Source of the DNA: Magnetococcus sp. PR-3
GTDB taxonomy: Bacteria > Pseudomonadota > Magnetococcia > Magnetococcales > Magnetococcaceae
Assembly: GCF_036689865.1 (NCBI RefSeq)
Contig: NZ_JBAHUQ010000029.1
Span: 1-64,000, forward strand
DNA length: 64,000 nt
Direction of reading: 5' to 3'
Positions 19,300 to 29,200 of this stretch are shown in pieces; position 1 is the first letter of the stretch; each line of letters opens with the position of its first letter. Under the pieces are notes generated by a model. It had not been told where the DNA came from and made no database searches. It was given only the letters and a program-made list of their open reading frames with translations. The translations under genes and the position numbers were made by a program.

Positions 19300-20022
19300 A
19301 TGGCTCAAGCGCTTTATGCCAATGTTGCAGTGGTCAATAGCAAAGAACATAAAGATCTTAAGATCAAGCCGATCAACCATTTCCGCTATGCGACAAAAAT
19401 TCAAAGTTGCCCTATTTCCGATATTGAATTTTTTCCTTGTTCCCTCTCTCACCCGATCATGTTTGCCAAAGGAGAGGATGGTAGCATCGTACCGCTGGCT
19501 CTGATGGGATTGGAGCGTGAGACCAACCAGTTTGTGGATGGTGATGGTGTATGGAAAGAGGGTGAATATATGCCTGCTTTCTTGCGTCGTTATCCCTTCA
19601 TCATGGTTCGGGATCCTGAAAATACCCGTATGGTCGTTGGCTTGGATATGGATGCTGAAGGTGTCAACAGTGACGAAGGTCGTGAACTGTTTGATGGTGA
19701 AGGCGAAGCCAGTGAGTTCTCCAAAAGTGCGATGAAATTCCTGACAGATTTTCAGGAAGCTTTTGATCGGACGCAGAACTTCCTGAAGAAAATGGAAGAG
19801 TTGGATCTGTTTGATGACGCAGTGTTTAACTGGGAATTCAAAGGTGTGACCAGCTCTTTTGGCGGGTTTATGCGTATTGATGAGAAAAAGCTGGATGAGC
19901 TGGATGATGAAGCTTTGACCAGTTTGACCCGCAGTGGTCACTATAAGTTGATTGTGGCGCACCTTGTTTCTCTGCGCCGCTTCCAGCGTTTGGTTGATTG
20001 GAAAATGCGTTCCGCTGAATAA
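19300..20022 (+). CDS. SapC-family protein
   Basis: A 240-residue protein beginning MAQALYANVAVVNSKEHKDL. Family features are the N-terminal LKIKPINHFRYATKIQSCPI, EFFPCSLSHPIMFAKGE, PAFLRRYPFIMVRD and the C-terminal SLTRSGHYKLIVAHLVSLRRFQRL. SapC proteins are found in proteobacteria with S-layer or surface-protein loci; the biochemical role is not established. No signal peptide, so probably cytoplasmic. I set the start at 19300 because CAGGAGT (19283-19289) precedes it. The longer frame from 19228 would add 24 residues with no ribosome site. Single-gene transcript ending at the terminator at 20046. Confidence 0.8.
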   Translation: MAQALYANVAVVNSKEHKDLKIKPINHFRYATKIQSCPISDIEFFPCSLSHPIMFAKGEDGSIVPLALMGLERETNQFVDGDGVWKEGEYMPAFLRRYPFIMVRDPENTRMVVGLDMDAEGVNSDEGRELFDGEGEASEFSKSAMKFLTDFQEAFDRTQNFLKKMEELDLFDDAVFNWEFKGVTSSFGGFMRIDEKKLDELDDEALTSLTRSGHYKLIVAHLVSLRRFQRLVDWKMRSAE

Positions 20023-20045
20023 GCAGATGCGAAGTTTCTAAGAAG

Positions 20046-20078
20046 AGAGCCCATGGGTAACCATGGGCTCTTTTTTTG
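20046..20078 (+). terminator. Rho-independent terminator after the SapC-family gene
   Basis: A perfect 10-bp stem GAGCCCATGG / CCATGGGCTC (20047-20056 and 20061-20070) with a four-base loop is followed by seven T. Confidence 0.92.
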
Positions 20079-20181
20079 TTTGATGAGTGTGTTGATGAAG
20101 CTTAATACAAAGAGAAGCTTAATATCGTAGGCTTATCAGGTCATTTGTAAGAATATGTATGGTTTGAATAGGGCTGGTTTT

Positions 20182-20210
20182 TTGCAATTGTTGCTTTGAA
20201 ATGGTATAAA
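20182..20210 (+). promoter_or_regulatory. Sigma-70-type promoter upstream of the TolC-like gene
   Basis: TTGCAA (20182-20187) and TATAAA (20205-20210) are 17 bases apart. They match -35 and -10 consensus at four and five of six positions. The element lies between the preceding terminator and the TolC-like start and may drive the whole export locus. An imperfect palindrome (GGATTCCTAGGGAAGTCC, about 20231-20248) lies just downstream. Confidence 0.55.
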
Positions 20211-20353
20211 TAACGGTTGGTAAAAGCCGGGGATTCCTAGGGAAGTCCTGGTTGACCGCCAAGTTCTGTTAAGCGTGTAAAAAACGATGATGGATGTGTT
20301 GGTTTTTTGCGCAGAGTCTTTACAACTTTTTGTCCTGTGTCGGGTTGTTGATT

Positions 20354-22981
20354 ATGATTTTTCGTCGACTGAAAAGTGCCTTAGTACTGCCTTTAATTGG
20401 CTTGCTGTTTGTTGCGCAGTTGGCTTGGGCGCAATCCGACCCTGTACGTAAGCTGGCTCTGCTGGGGGAGGCCGGTACGGTACGTTTCCAGGTTGATGCA
20501 GGCCTGGGGGTCATTACCCATGGTAGTTTGATCGATAACGGTTACGGGTTGAGGGTGCACCTCAAAGGGGCGACACAGCCCATGCTGGAACAGCTCGTGG
20601 CACGGTTGACGGAACTGCATCCTTTGGTTAAATCGTTACAGATCTCTGTGGATGAAGAGGCGGGAGAGGGTGTTGTTACGCTGGTCTTGCTGGAGCAGAT
20701 GTCGGTTCTTGATGAAACCCTGGTGGCGTTGGATGGTGAGCTTTCACGTTGGGAGGTTGTGCTCTCTACTGAGATGCCTGAAGAGACACTGGCGCTGGAT
20801 GAAAAGCTCCCTACACCCACCCTGCATCGTGTCAAACTGATGAACCGTAGTGGTTTACTCCAGGTTGTGTTGGAAGGTAATGCCGCTATCGTGGCAGAAG
20901 CCTCTTTCCGCGCCAATCCTCCTCGCCTTGTGTTGGATCTGCCTAAAGTTCCAGTAAAACAATTGTTAACGGCCATTAAACGCTACAATGCAAATCCTGA
21001 CAACCCCTTGGTACGTAAGATCCGTGGTAAGCAGGATGAACCGGGTATTGGTCGCCTGGTCTTTGATCTAAACCAGCCGTTAGATCTGGTGGAGAGCCAC
21101 GGTAATGTCGCAGGTGATCGGGGTACCATCGTTGTGGGGCTGGTACCAGACGGTGGCTCAAGTGGGCCTAATCTTTCCCAAAGTGGGGCGGTTTCGGGGG
21201 CGTTGAAAAGTGTGGAGTTGCGCCAGCAAGGGCGTCGGCTATCCCTTTTTCTTAACGGGACAAGTGGAACCGAAGTCAGTGCCTATGCGCTGCAAAACCC
21301 CCCTCGTATTCGTATGGATTTAATTGGGTGGAAGCCAGAACAGGTGGTGGATGCTGTTGCCGCTTATCAGACCAAGCACCCTCTTATTCGTGCCATCCGG
21401 TATGGAGAATCCAGATTGGGTTCAGCTCGGGTTGAGTTTGAACTGGTCCAGTCTGTACAGATGTTAGATGCGGCAGTACGGAAGAGTTTTGATAACTTAC
21501 ATGAGAACTTTGTCGTCTCTGTCTTAACACCAAAGGATCTGTTGCCAGGCACAGCCTTGGCTGATTTACCTTTGGATCGCCGTTTGGTCCCGGCACATGA
21601 TTTTGCGGAGAATCCTGAAATCATGATCAGCCCCGTGCAGCTTTTTGGTAAAGAGCAGGTCATGGAGGCGATGGATCTGGAAGAAGCGCCCGCGCCAGAA
21701 GAGCCTGGCATGACCTTTAACTTGATGGATTTCTTTGAGAATGCGCTAAACCACGATGCCCAGTTCCAAGGGGCCAAAGCACTGTTTAGATCTAAGCAGG
21801 AGGCTTTCCCTCAGGCGTTGGCAGGTTACCTGCCTAGTGCCTCTTTCTCTGTGTCCACCAGTATTGTCAGTTCAGATATCAAGCGTCAGCAGCTCTCCTC
21901 TTCACCAACTGGACCGACCAACTACACCGATCGTAACTACAGCTTAACCATTACACAGCCATTGATTCAGCTGCCTTTGATTGTGCAGATGAGCCAAGCG
22001 CGTGCTTCACAGTCCCAAGCGAAAGTAGACCTGTTGCGCGAAGAGCAAGAGCTTATCCTGCGTGTGGCAGAAAACTACATGAATCTGCTCGCCTCTAAAG
22101 ATGCTTTGGATATGGCTAAGGCGGAGCATGAGGCAACTCAAAAACATTTGGAGCGAGCCCAGACACAGGAAAATAGTGGCCTGGCAACCCGTACCGATGT
22201 CGCAACGGCAGAGGGGCGGGCAGCATTGACAGAGGCGGAGGTTATTGGCTCCCAAAACCGCCTGGAAGATGCCAAGTATGCTCTCAAAGAGATTGTCGGT
22301 GACAAGGTGGATGCTGTACATGGCTTCCAAGGGGATTTTGATCCAGCTCCACCACAGCCTGCCAATATTGAGTCTTGGTTAGAGGCCGCACTAAAGCAGA
22401 ACCTGACCTTGCAATCGGCCCGTTTGGCTCAGCGCGTTCAAAACTTTGAGGTTAAGCGGCTTAAGGCTGGGTATTTCCCGACACTTGAACTGTCAGGTGA
22501 GCACTCACTCTCCACGGCGAGTGGGTCGATCTTTGGTAGTGGTGGTAAGACCTATGACACCACCATCGGTGTGACCATGGATATGAACCTCTTAGAGGGG
22601 GGCTTGACCATGTCTCAAGTGCGCGAGGCCCGTGCGCTGGAGGCTCAGGCTAGGCACTTGGCTGATCTGGAGTTCCGGCGTGTCGAACGGCAAACGCGTT
22701 TTGCTTATCGGCAAGTGGAAAGTAGTTCGCGACTCTTAGGGGCATTGCGCAAACAGGTGATTGCAAATGCGACAACTTTGCAGTCTAAGCTGGCTGGCTT
22801 TGAATCCGGTGTTGCAGATGTTCTATCGGTTCTGGATGCTTATAAGCTTTATTACACCTCCCGACGGGAATACTTATCACAACGTTATGAGTATTTAATC
22901 AACCGTTTACGGCTCAAGCAAGCCGTTGGTGCCTTAAGTCGGGATGATCTGGAAACGTTGGCCGCGTTGCTTGATTCTTAA
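20354..22981 (+). CDS. TolC-family outer-membrane channel with N-terminal AMIN-like domains
   Basis: About 875 residues, roughly twice a normal TolC. A signal peptide starts at MIFRRLKSALVLPLIGLLFV, ending near AWAQ; that is why I prefer ATG 20354 to the earlier in-frame ATG at 20294. Three AMIN-like beta segments follow (about residues 15-120, 135-245 and 265-380; for example LLQVVLEGNAAIVAEASF...PPRLVLDLP). AMIN domains bind peptidoglycan in other proteins. The rest (about 445-875) is a TolC-type efflux protein with long helical repeats (GYLPSASFSVSTS, ATRTDVATAEGRAALTEAEV, GYFPTLELSGEHS, SGVADVLSVLDAYKLYY). It probably forms the outer-membrane exit for the giant protein encoded next; the AMIN part may fix the channel to the wall. 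Confidence 0.85.
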   Translation: MIFRRLKSALVLPLIGLLFVAQLAWAQSDPVRKLALLGEAGTVRFQVDAGLGVITHGSLIDNGYGLRVHLKGATQPMLEQLVARLTELHPLVKSLQISVDEEAGEGVVTLVLLEQMSVLDETLVALDGELSRWEVVLSTEMPEETLALDEKLPTPTLHRVKLMNRSGLLQVVLEGNAAIVAEASFRANPPRLVLDLPKVPVKQLLTAIKRYNANPDNPLVRKIRGKQDEPGIGRLVFDLNQPLDLVESHGNVAGDRGTIVVGLVPDGGSSGPNLSQSGAVSGALKSVELRQQGRRLSLFLNGTSGTEVSAYALQNPPRIRMDLIGWKPEQVVDAVAAYQTKHPLIRAIRYGESRLGSARVEFELVQSVQMLDAAVRKSFDNLHENFVVSVLTPKDLLPGTALADLPLDRRLVPAHDFAENPEIMISPVQLFGKEQVMEAMDLEEAPAPEEPGMTFNLMDFFENALNHDAQFQGAKALFRSKQEAFPQALAGYLPSASFSVSTSIVSSDIKRQQLSSSPTGPTNYTDRNYSLTITQPLIQLPLIVQMSQARASQSQAKVDLLREEQELILRVAENYMNLLASKDALDMAKAEHEATQKHLERAQTQENSGLATRTDVATAEGRAALTEAEVIGSQNRLEDAKYALKEIVGDKVDAVHGFQGDFDPAPPQPANIESWLEAALKQNLTLQSARLAQRVQNFEVKRLKAGYFPTLELSGEHSLSTASGSIFGSGGKTYDTTIGVTMDMNLLEGGLTMSQVREARALEAQARHLADLEFRRVERQTRFAYRQVESSSRLLGALRKQVIANATTLQSKLAGFESGVADVLSVLDAYKLYYTSRREYLSQRYEYLINRLRLKQAVGALSRDDLETLAALLDS

Positions 22982-23281
22982 GGCTTACAACATTCACAAT
23001 CCCGACCATGCTGGCCGGGGATTATCGCAGGTGAAGAGACCTTTGTATGATGTTGTTTTTTATATCGAGATATCTCTATACCTAACAAATGGTTACATGC
23101 CAAAAAAGGGTGCAACCATTCAGGGTGCATAGACACCTACTACAATGGGGCTGTTTTTCTCATACGATCGTTACAGCTTTTCGGGAAAAACGGTTTCTGT
23201 TTTTGAATATGGTTATTCGCTCAGGCAAGCGGCTGATGACCACCTTTAAGTATGAACCACATCTGTGGGGAGATGAATCTC
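22982..23281. other. Intergenic leader of the giant gene, with a near-palindrome
   Basis: Three hundred bases. An imperfect hairpin at about 22998-23023 (AATCCC / GGGATT) has no T-run. TATCGAGATATCTCTATA (23063-23080) is a palindrome broken at one position pair, with the perfect core GAGATATCTC, and looks like an operator. A direct repeat AGGGTGCA occurs at 23107 and 23122, 15 bases apart. No convincing promoter, so the giant gene may have its own regulated start or depend on read-through from the TolC-like gene. Confidence 0.45.
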
Positions 23282-26200
23282 ATGGCGCTGCATCAACCAT
23301 CTAAGCACCATGTACATCCCATGCATCTTGCGCAAAAGATGCGTGATTTTCTTAAACGTACCGGGCGTGGACGACGGTATCCTCAGGGGCGCCAACGGCG
23401 CTTACTGGTGGAGAACCTGGAGCCGCGCTTTATGCTGTCGGGTGAAGGCATGGTTGTGCCGCCAACACCGGACCCGGACGCTGGGAAAATTGACCACCCC
23501 ATTGAGGCGCCAGCCGATCTTATCTCCGCCCAGTTTGATTCTAAGGCAACAAACTGGGCCGCAAAGCCCACGCTCTCCCAGCTGCAACACGATCAGCAGG
23601 AAGATCAAACAGAAAATTCGGAAATTACCGGATTGCTGTTTGTGGACCCTAATGTTGAAGATGCCGAGGGACTCATTCATGAGGCGCTCACCAGTTCTGG
23701 TGCAAGCGCTGATTCTGCTTTTGAGGTGATCTGGTTGGATGCCACCAAAAATGGCATGGATCAAATCAGCAGTTGGTTAAAGCAGTATGACAATTTGGAT
23801 GCTGTGCATCTAATTGCACATGGTGCGAATGGTCAGATTAATCTGGGCAGTGGCGTCTTGGACAGTGAAAACGTGTCTGAGTATGAAGAGGCTTTGAAAC
23901 AGTGGGGAGAAGCCCTGTCTGTTGATGCAGACCTGTTGATCTATGGGTGCGATGTTGCCGCGGATGATCAGGGTAAAGCGTTTGTTGCGCAGATTGCCCA
24001 ACTCACTGGGGCCGATGTGGCGGCCAGTGAAGATCTCACAGGCAACCAAAAAATGGGTGGGGACTGGGATCTCGAGTTTCAGCATGGGATTATTGATACC
24101 TCAGCCCTAGCTGTTCGTGGTTATGCACATACGCTGGCGGCAACCCATAATTTTGATGATGGTTTTACCGCTCAGTCGGTCACTGGAGCCAGTGGGGATA
24201 CTCTGGACTTTTCAGATGTTACCGGTGATCTGGCATTTACCATCAATAGTGACTCCATTACCGTTAATTATGCCGATCAAGGACGCACAGAGACCATTGA
24301 TGCCAGTAGTGGCAGCTACACCATTAAAGGCGGGCTGGGTAACGACCTGTTTACCATTAACGATGCCACCATACTTGATGGTATCGATGGGGGGGCAGGT
24401 GAGGATCAGGTTAACTTCGCAGGTGACTCTGTCAGCCTAACCCATGATGGTTCAGCTACGACCACGGTGGATGGTAACTATGACATCGATAATGTAGAAG
24501 ATTTAACGGGTCGGATCTCCCTAGGCGGTTCTTTGGTTGATGCCGCCAAGAGTGCGTTTGATAGCTGGTATAACACCGCATCTGCTTTTGTGCAGGATGG
24601 GTTGATTTCAACAACGGTACCCATTTTGGATATGAGCCTTGGTGAGGTGATCCAGGGTGGTTTTGGCCTTGCCGGTGTAAACAGCACCGATGAGGTGACA
24701 GATCTACTGGGCATTGATACCAATGAGATGATTGATGCATTGGCTGCGGCAGATGCTGCCATCAGTGGCTCGACAGATATGGGGTTATGGGCAGACGGCC
24801 TAGCGGATGAGTTTAATGCGCTGGCTGGTACGGATATGTTCCAGATTACAGCGGGTCTATATGACCAGTGGGGGGAGATTCGTTTTGATCTGGACTTTAC
24901 CAGTGAAACCAACTTTACCACCCCTGTAACCTTATCCGACAGCATCAGTAACGCACTGGCTCAAGCTGGTTTTGATCTGACAGTGGCTAGTGATCTGACG
25001 GTCCAAGCAGAGTTGGCAGGTGGGGTTGGCGTTGGTCTAACACTGGCGGGTGTGACCGATCTGGACAATGACAGCTCTGGTTTTGATGGTTTTTTGAAGT
25101 TGGATGGACTGGCGCTACGCACAGCGGTAGAAATTGCGGATCTGGCCGCAACGGTTGGCTTATCTGAGCAGATCTTTGGAAGTGGTGCAGCGGCCATATC
25201 GGTAACCGATGGATCGATTAACCTACAGGCTCAAGCAAGGCTTAACCTGGATGAAGCCGCAGCAGATGGGGAAGGGCGTATTCGCCTAACGTCGGTTGGT
25301 TCCGATGTTGCGGCCATTACAGAAAATCTGGCCTTAGAGGCTTCGGGCTCGCTTGAGGCGACATTACCTCTCAATGCCACACTGGGTAATATTGATCTCT
25401 CCAACTATGGTTCACCAACACTGCTGTTGGCTACCGACACCCTGTTTACCTATGATGCCTCCGGTTTTGCGGTAACCACGCCAGAAGTCAACTTGGACCT
25501 ACAAATTGGTCAAGACCTTAAAGAGACCATTCTTGGTCTGCTTGGTCAGTTGGAAGAGTTGGGAGAAAACCTACCCTTTGGTCTGTTTGATCAAGAAATT
25601 CCTGGTTTAGGACAGAGTTTATCTGACCTCATCGGTAATGGTGAGGATGCCACCAACAATGTTGGCGGTACCTTTAAGCTGGCAGATGCAGCAACCAGCT
25701 ATTTTGATGGTTACAGTTATAGCGGTTCTGATTTTCCTTCCGTTCGTGGGTTTTTACAGAGTTTGAACGACACCCTGTCCGCTCTTATGGCGACCAAATT
25801 TACAGCGGATAAACTGGACTGGGCCGATGCCAACCTAGCTGGAGTGGACTTCTCCGCATTGGGTATCGATTTACGCGGTATGGACTTTTCAGGTGCCAAC
25901 CTGAAAGGTGCTGACTTCAGTGGCCTGGATTTAACAGGGGTTGATTTTTTAGGTGCCGACCTGACAGGGGCCATTTTTAAAGATGGCCTGGATATCGCCA
26001 CCCTTCATTTAGCTGATTTCCGCTCGGCTATTTTGGATGAAGTTGACTTTAGTGGCCTGGATTTACGTGGCATTAGGCTGGATGGTGCATGGCTTAATAA
26101 TGTGGATTTCAGCAAGGCCTCTCTTTTAGATATTGATTGGGGATCGTTTAAGTTTGATTCGGGTAAAACCCCGACCTTAACCGATGCGATAACCAATGAG

Positions 26201-29200
26201 GATTTGAGCAGTATCTTTAGTGGGGTAACGGTTGACTGGCATAACATCAGCTATGGTCTGGACCTTTCAGGGCGTTCTCTGGACTTTAGTGGGTTTGACC
26301 TTTCGGGGGTCGATTTTTCTGGTGTCAACCTGTCAGGCATCTCTCTCAATGGGGCTGACCTCCGAGGTAGTCGTTTCTTTGATGCGGTGTTCAGTGCAGA
26401 CAGTGATCTTTCAAATGCTTGGGCCTTGGATGTGGCGTGGGGCAATAGTGATCTGGGTACGTTAGGGGCAACACTGACCAACCTTGTTGTTGATGCTGAC
26501 TTTGCGCTGGGCTGGGCCGGGGTTTTGACATTTGATGCGGCATCCGATTTTAGTACGTTTGATTTCAGCGGTTTTGATCTATCCGGCTTAAGCTTTAGTG
26601 GTTTTGATCTCTCTGGGGTAAACCTTCGAGGGGCTGACCTGACCGGCGCCAGCTTTGATGGAACCACCGTTACGGATAAGGATACGGACTTCTCCTTTGC
26701 GGATTGGCAAGGTATTGACCTAACGGGTTTAACCAACTTATTGGGTACCTTCCGTGGGGTCAATTTTTCGGGTATTGACTTTGATGGCATCACCTTTGAC
26801 ATCGGCTCTTTAGACTTTACAGGTGCTGATTTTAGCGATGCGGCCAATATGGATGGCCTGTTTAGTAATCTCTCTAGCAGCGTCCAACGTCTGTTTGATG
26901 GGGTGAACTTTTCTCGGGTAGATTTCTCCGGCTTTACAGGGTTGGACGGCTTGTTGTCGTGGGGCAGCTTTAAAGGCAGTTCTTTCGAAGAGAGTACGAT
27001 CAGTGGCCGGGATTTTTCAGGTGGGGATTTCTCTAATAGCTCTTTCTTTGGGGCGGATATTACCGATCTGATTTTTGATGGCGCCAACCTATCCGGGGTT
27101 GATCTTTCAGGTTTAACCGGTTCCGTGGCCAGTGCCGCAGGGGCGTTTTACGATACCCTCACCAGCATTCCAACCGCTTGGGATGCCACCTTCCTGGCTG
27201 ATTTAAACAGTGTGGTGGTTGAGGAGATCTTTGAGCAAGGTGCCCCTGGGCCAGCCTTTGCCTTTAGTGGTGGTATTGATTTTACGGGTCAGGAAATTGA
27301 TCTGAAGTTGAACCTGCAGGCCAATGTGGATGAAAGCTTCACCGCAGATTTTAATCTGGAAAGTGAAGATCTACTGGCAGATTCATTAAGCCTATTACCC
27401 ACTTTTGGTGTGAGTGGTGAGGCCCATGGGCGTGCCATTGTCGCTCTGGATATGGATCTAGGCACAACACTGGGCCTGCGTGATCGAGATTTGGGCGGTG
27501 TGCTGACCCTGCCTGTACCGGATAGCTATGATCCTTATATTTCATTAAACCGTTTTGATCTTGGGGCTAGCCTGGGCATTGGCGGGATTGAGGCCGATCT
27601 TACCCTGGCTAACTTCGGTGCTGTCACGGTTGAGTCTGCCGCTGTGGATGCCCAAATTGGTGCCCGGATCTCTCTGGATGACCCCAATGGGGATGGCAAA
27701 CTCTCTTATTCAGAGATGCAGGCCCTTAAAGATGCCGATAGCAGTGGCTGGTGGAAGAATATTGCCAGCGTGACACCCTCTACACAATTAAATGCTCAGA
27801 TTGAGGTGGGGGTAGATTCTGGTGTCACCATTGGTGGCAGTGCCGTTACCGATCTGTTGGGTAACCCCATTGTTACCATCGCTACAGACTCGCTCTTTAC
27901 CATTAATGAGGTTGGTGAGTTTGCTCTAAATAATCCTGAAGTCACCTTAGATGTCGCGCTGAACAGCGAACACAAGACCAAGTTGCTTGAGGTGTTGGAT
28001 ACCCTGAAGAGTGCCGGTGATGGTGCACTGAACTCTGCATTCTTAACCACGGAAATTCCAGGTATTGATCAATCCTTGGCCGATATGTTTGCCAGTAAGG
28101 AGAGTGACGATACCCTGATCCAGCGGATTTTTGATCTTAAGAGTACGGCTGAAGCCTATTTTGAGACCACCACCTTGGGCAGTGGTACAGAGACCGCGAC
28201 CATTAAAGGTTTGGTTGCTGAGCTTAACAGTGCCTTACAAAAAGCTGTGGCCATTAGCTTTGATTCTGCCACGACCGACTGGGCGGGAGAGCAGCTTGCT
28301 TATACAGACTTTACAGGGCTCTCTTTGCGTGGTTTTGATTTTACAGGTGCCAATTTAACGGGTGCAGATTTCAGTGGAGCGGACCTGACGGGGGCAAACT
28401 TTGCGGGTGCGGATCTTACGGATGTCCTGTTTAGCGGTACAGATGGTGCGGGTCAGACCCTCAAGGCCTCTTTAAATGGTGTCAACTTTACAGGGGCCAC
28501 CTTGGGTGGCATCGCCCTGTCGGGTTTAGATCTTCGTGGAAGTGACTTCTCTAACGTGGATCTCAGTGGAGTGGATCTGTCTAAATCTCTGCTTGTGGAT
28601 ACTCTGTTTGATGGCGTGACTGTGGATGCCTCGACAGATATCACAGGGGTGCTTTATGACGGTGGTTTAGAGGAGGCGCTGCTCTCTACCGTTACGGGGA
28701 GTGCCGTTGAACTGGCCAGTGGTGCAGATCTCAGCAGTTATGACCTTAGCGGTTTCAACCTCTCTGGCTTAACCCTTGATGGTATTGATTTTTCTAATGC
28801 TATCTTGACCGGTGCCAACCTACGGGATGCAGGTTTGGCCGGTGCAACCCTAACCGATGCTGACCTTAGTGCGGTCTTTGCCTGGGGTGCTGACTTCTCT
28901 GGTGCTACAGGCACCGACAGTGCCACTGTGACCAATATGGTGGTGGAAGATCTATCGGCGATTACAGAAAGTTTTGGGGCTGACCTTAAGGATTTTGCGA
29001 CCGACAGTGATTTAAGCGGTTTGGACCTTTCCGGCTTTGACCTTTCGACCATTGACTTTAGTGGCAAGGATCTCTCCGGGGCTAATTTGGCGGGGGTTAA
29101 TTTGGCGGATGCCATCCTTACCACCGCCTCTTTAAGTGATTCCACAGACTTTACCCGTGCTGATCTCTCAGGCTTGACCAAACTAGAGGCCGGGGATGCC

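Noticed and set aside
22998-23023. Hairpin after the TolC-like gene as a terminator
   Set aside because: The stem is imperfect (mismatch or bulge after six pairs) and no T-run follows.
26251-27087. Long minus-strand frames inside the giant gene (for example 26251-27087, 28738-29478, 44948-45877)
   Set aside because: They arise because repeat codons with biased composition lack stops on the opposite strand. They have repetitive Lys/Ser/Pro-rich translations, no ribosome sites, and lie fully within a well-supported gene.
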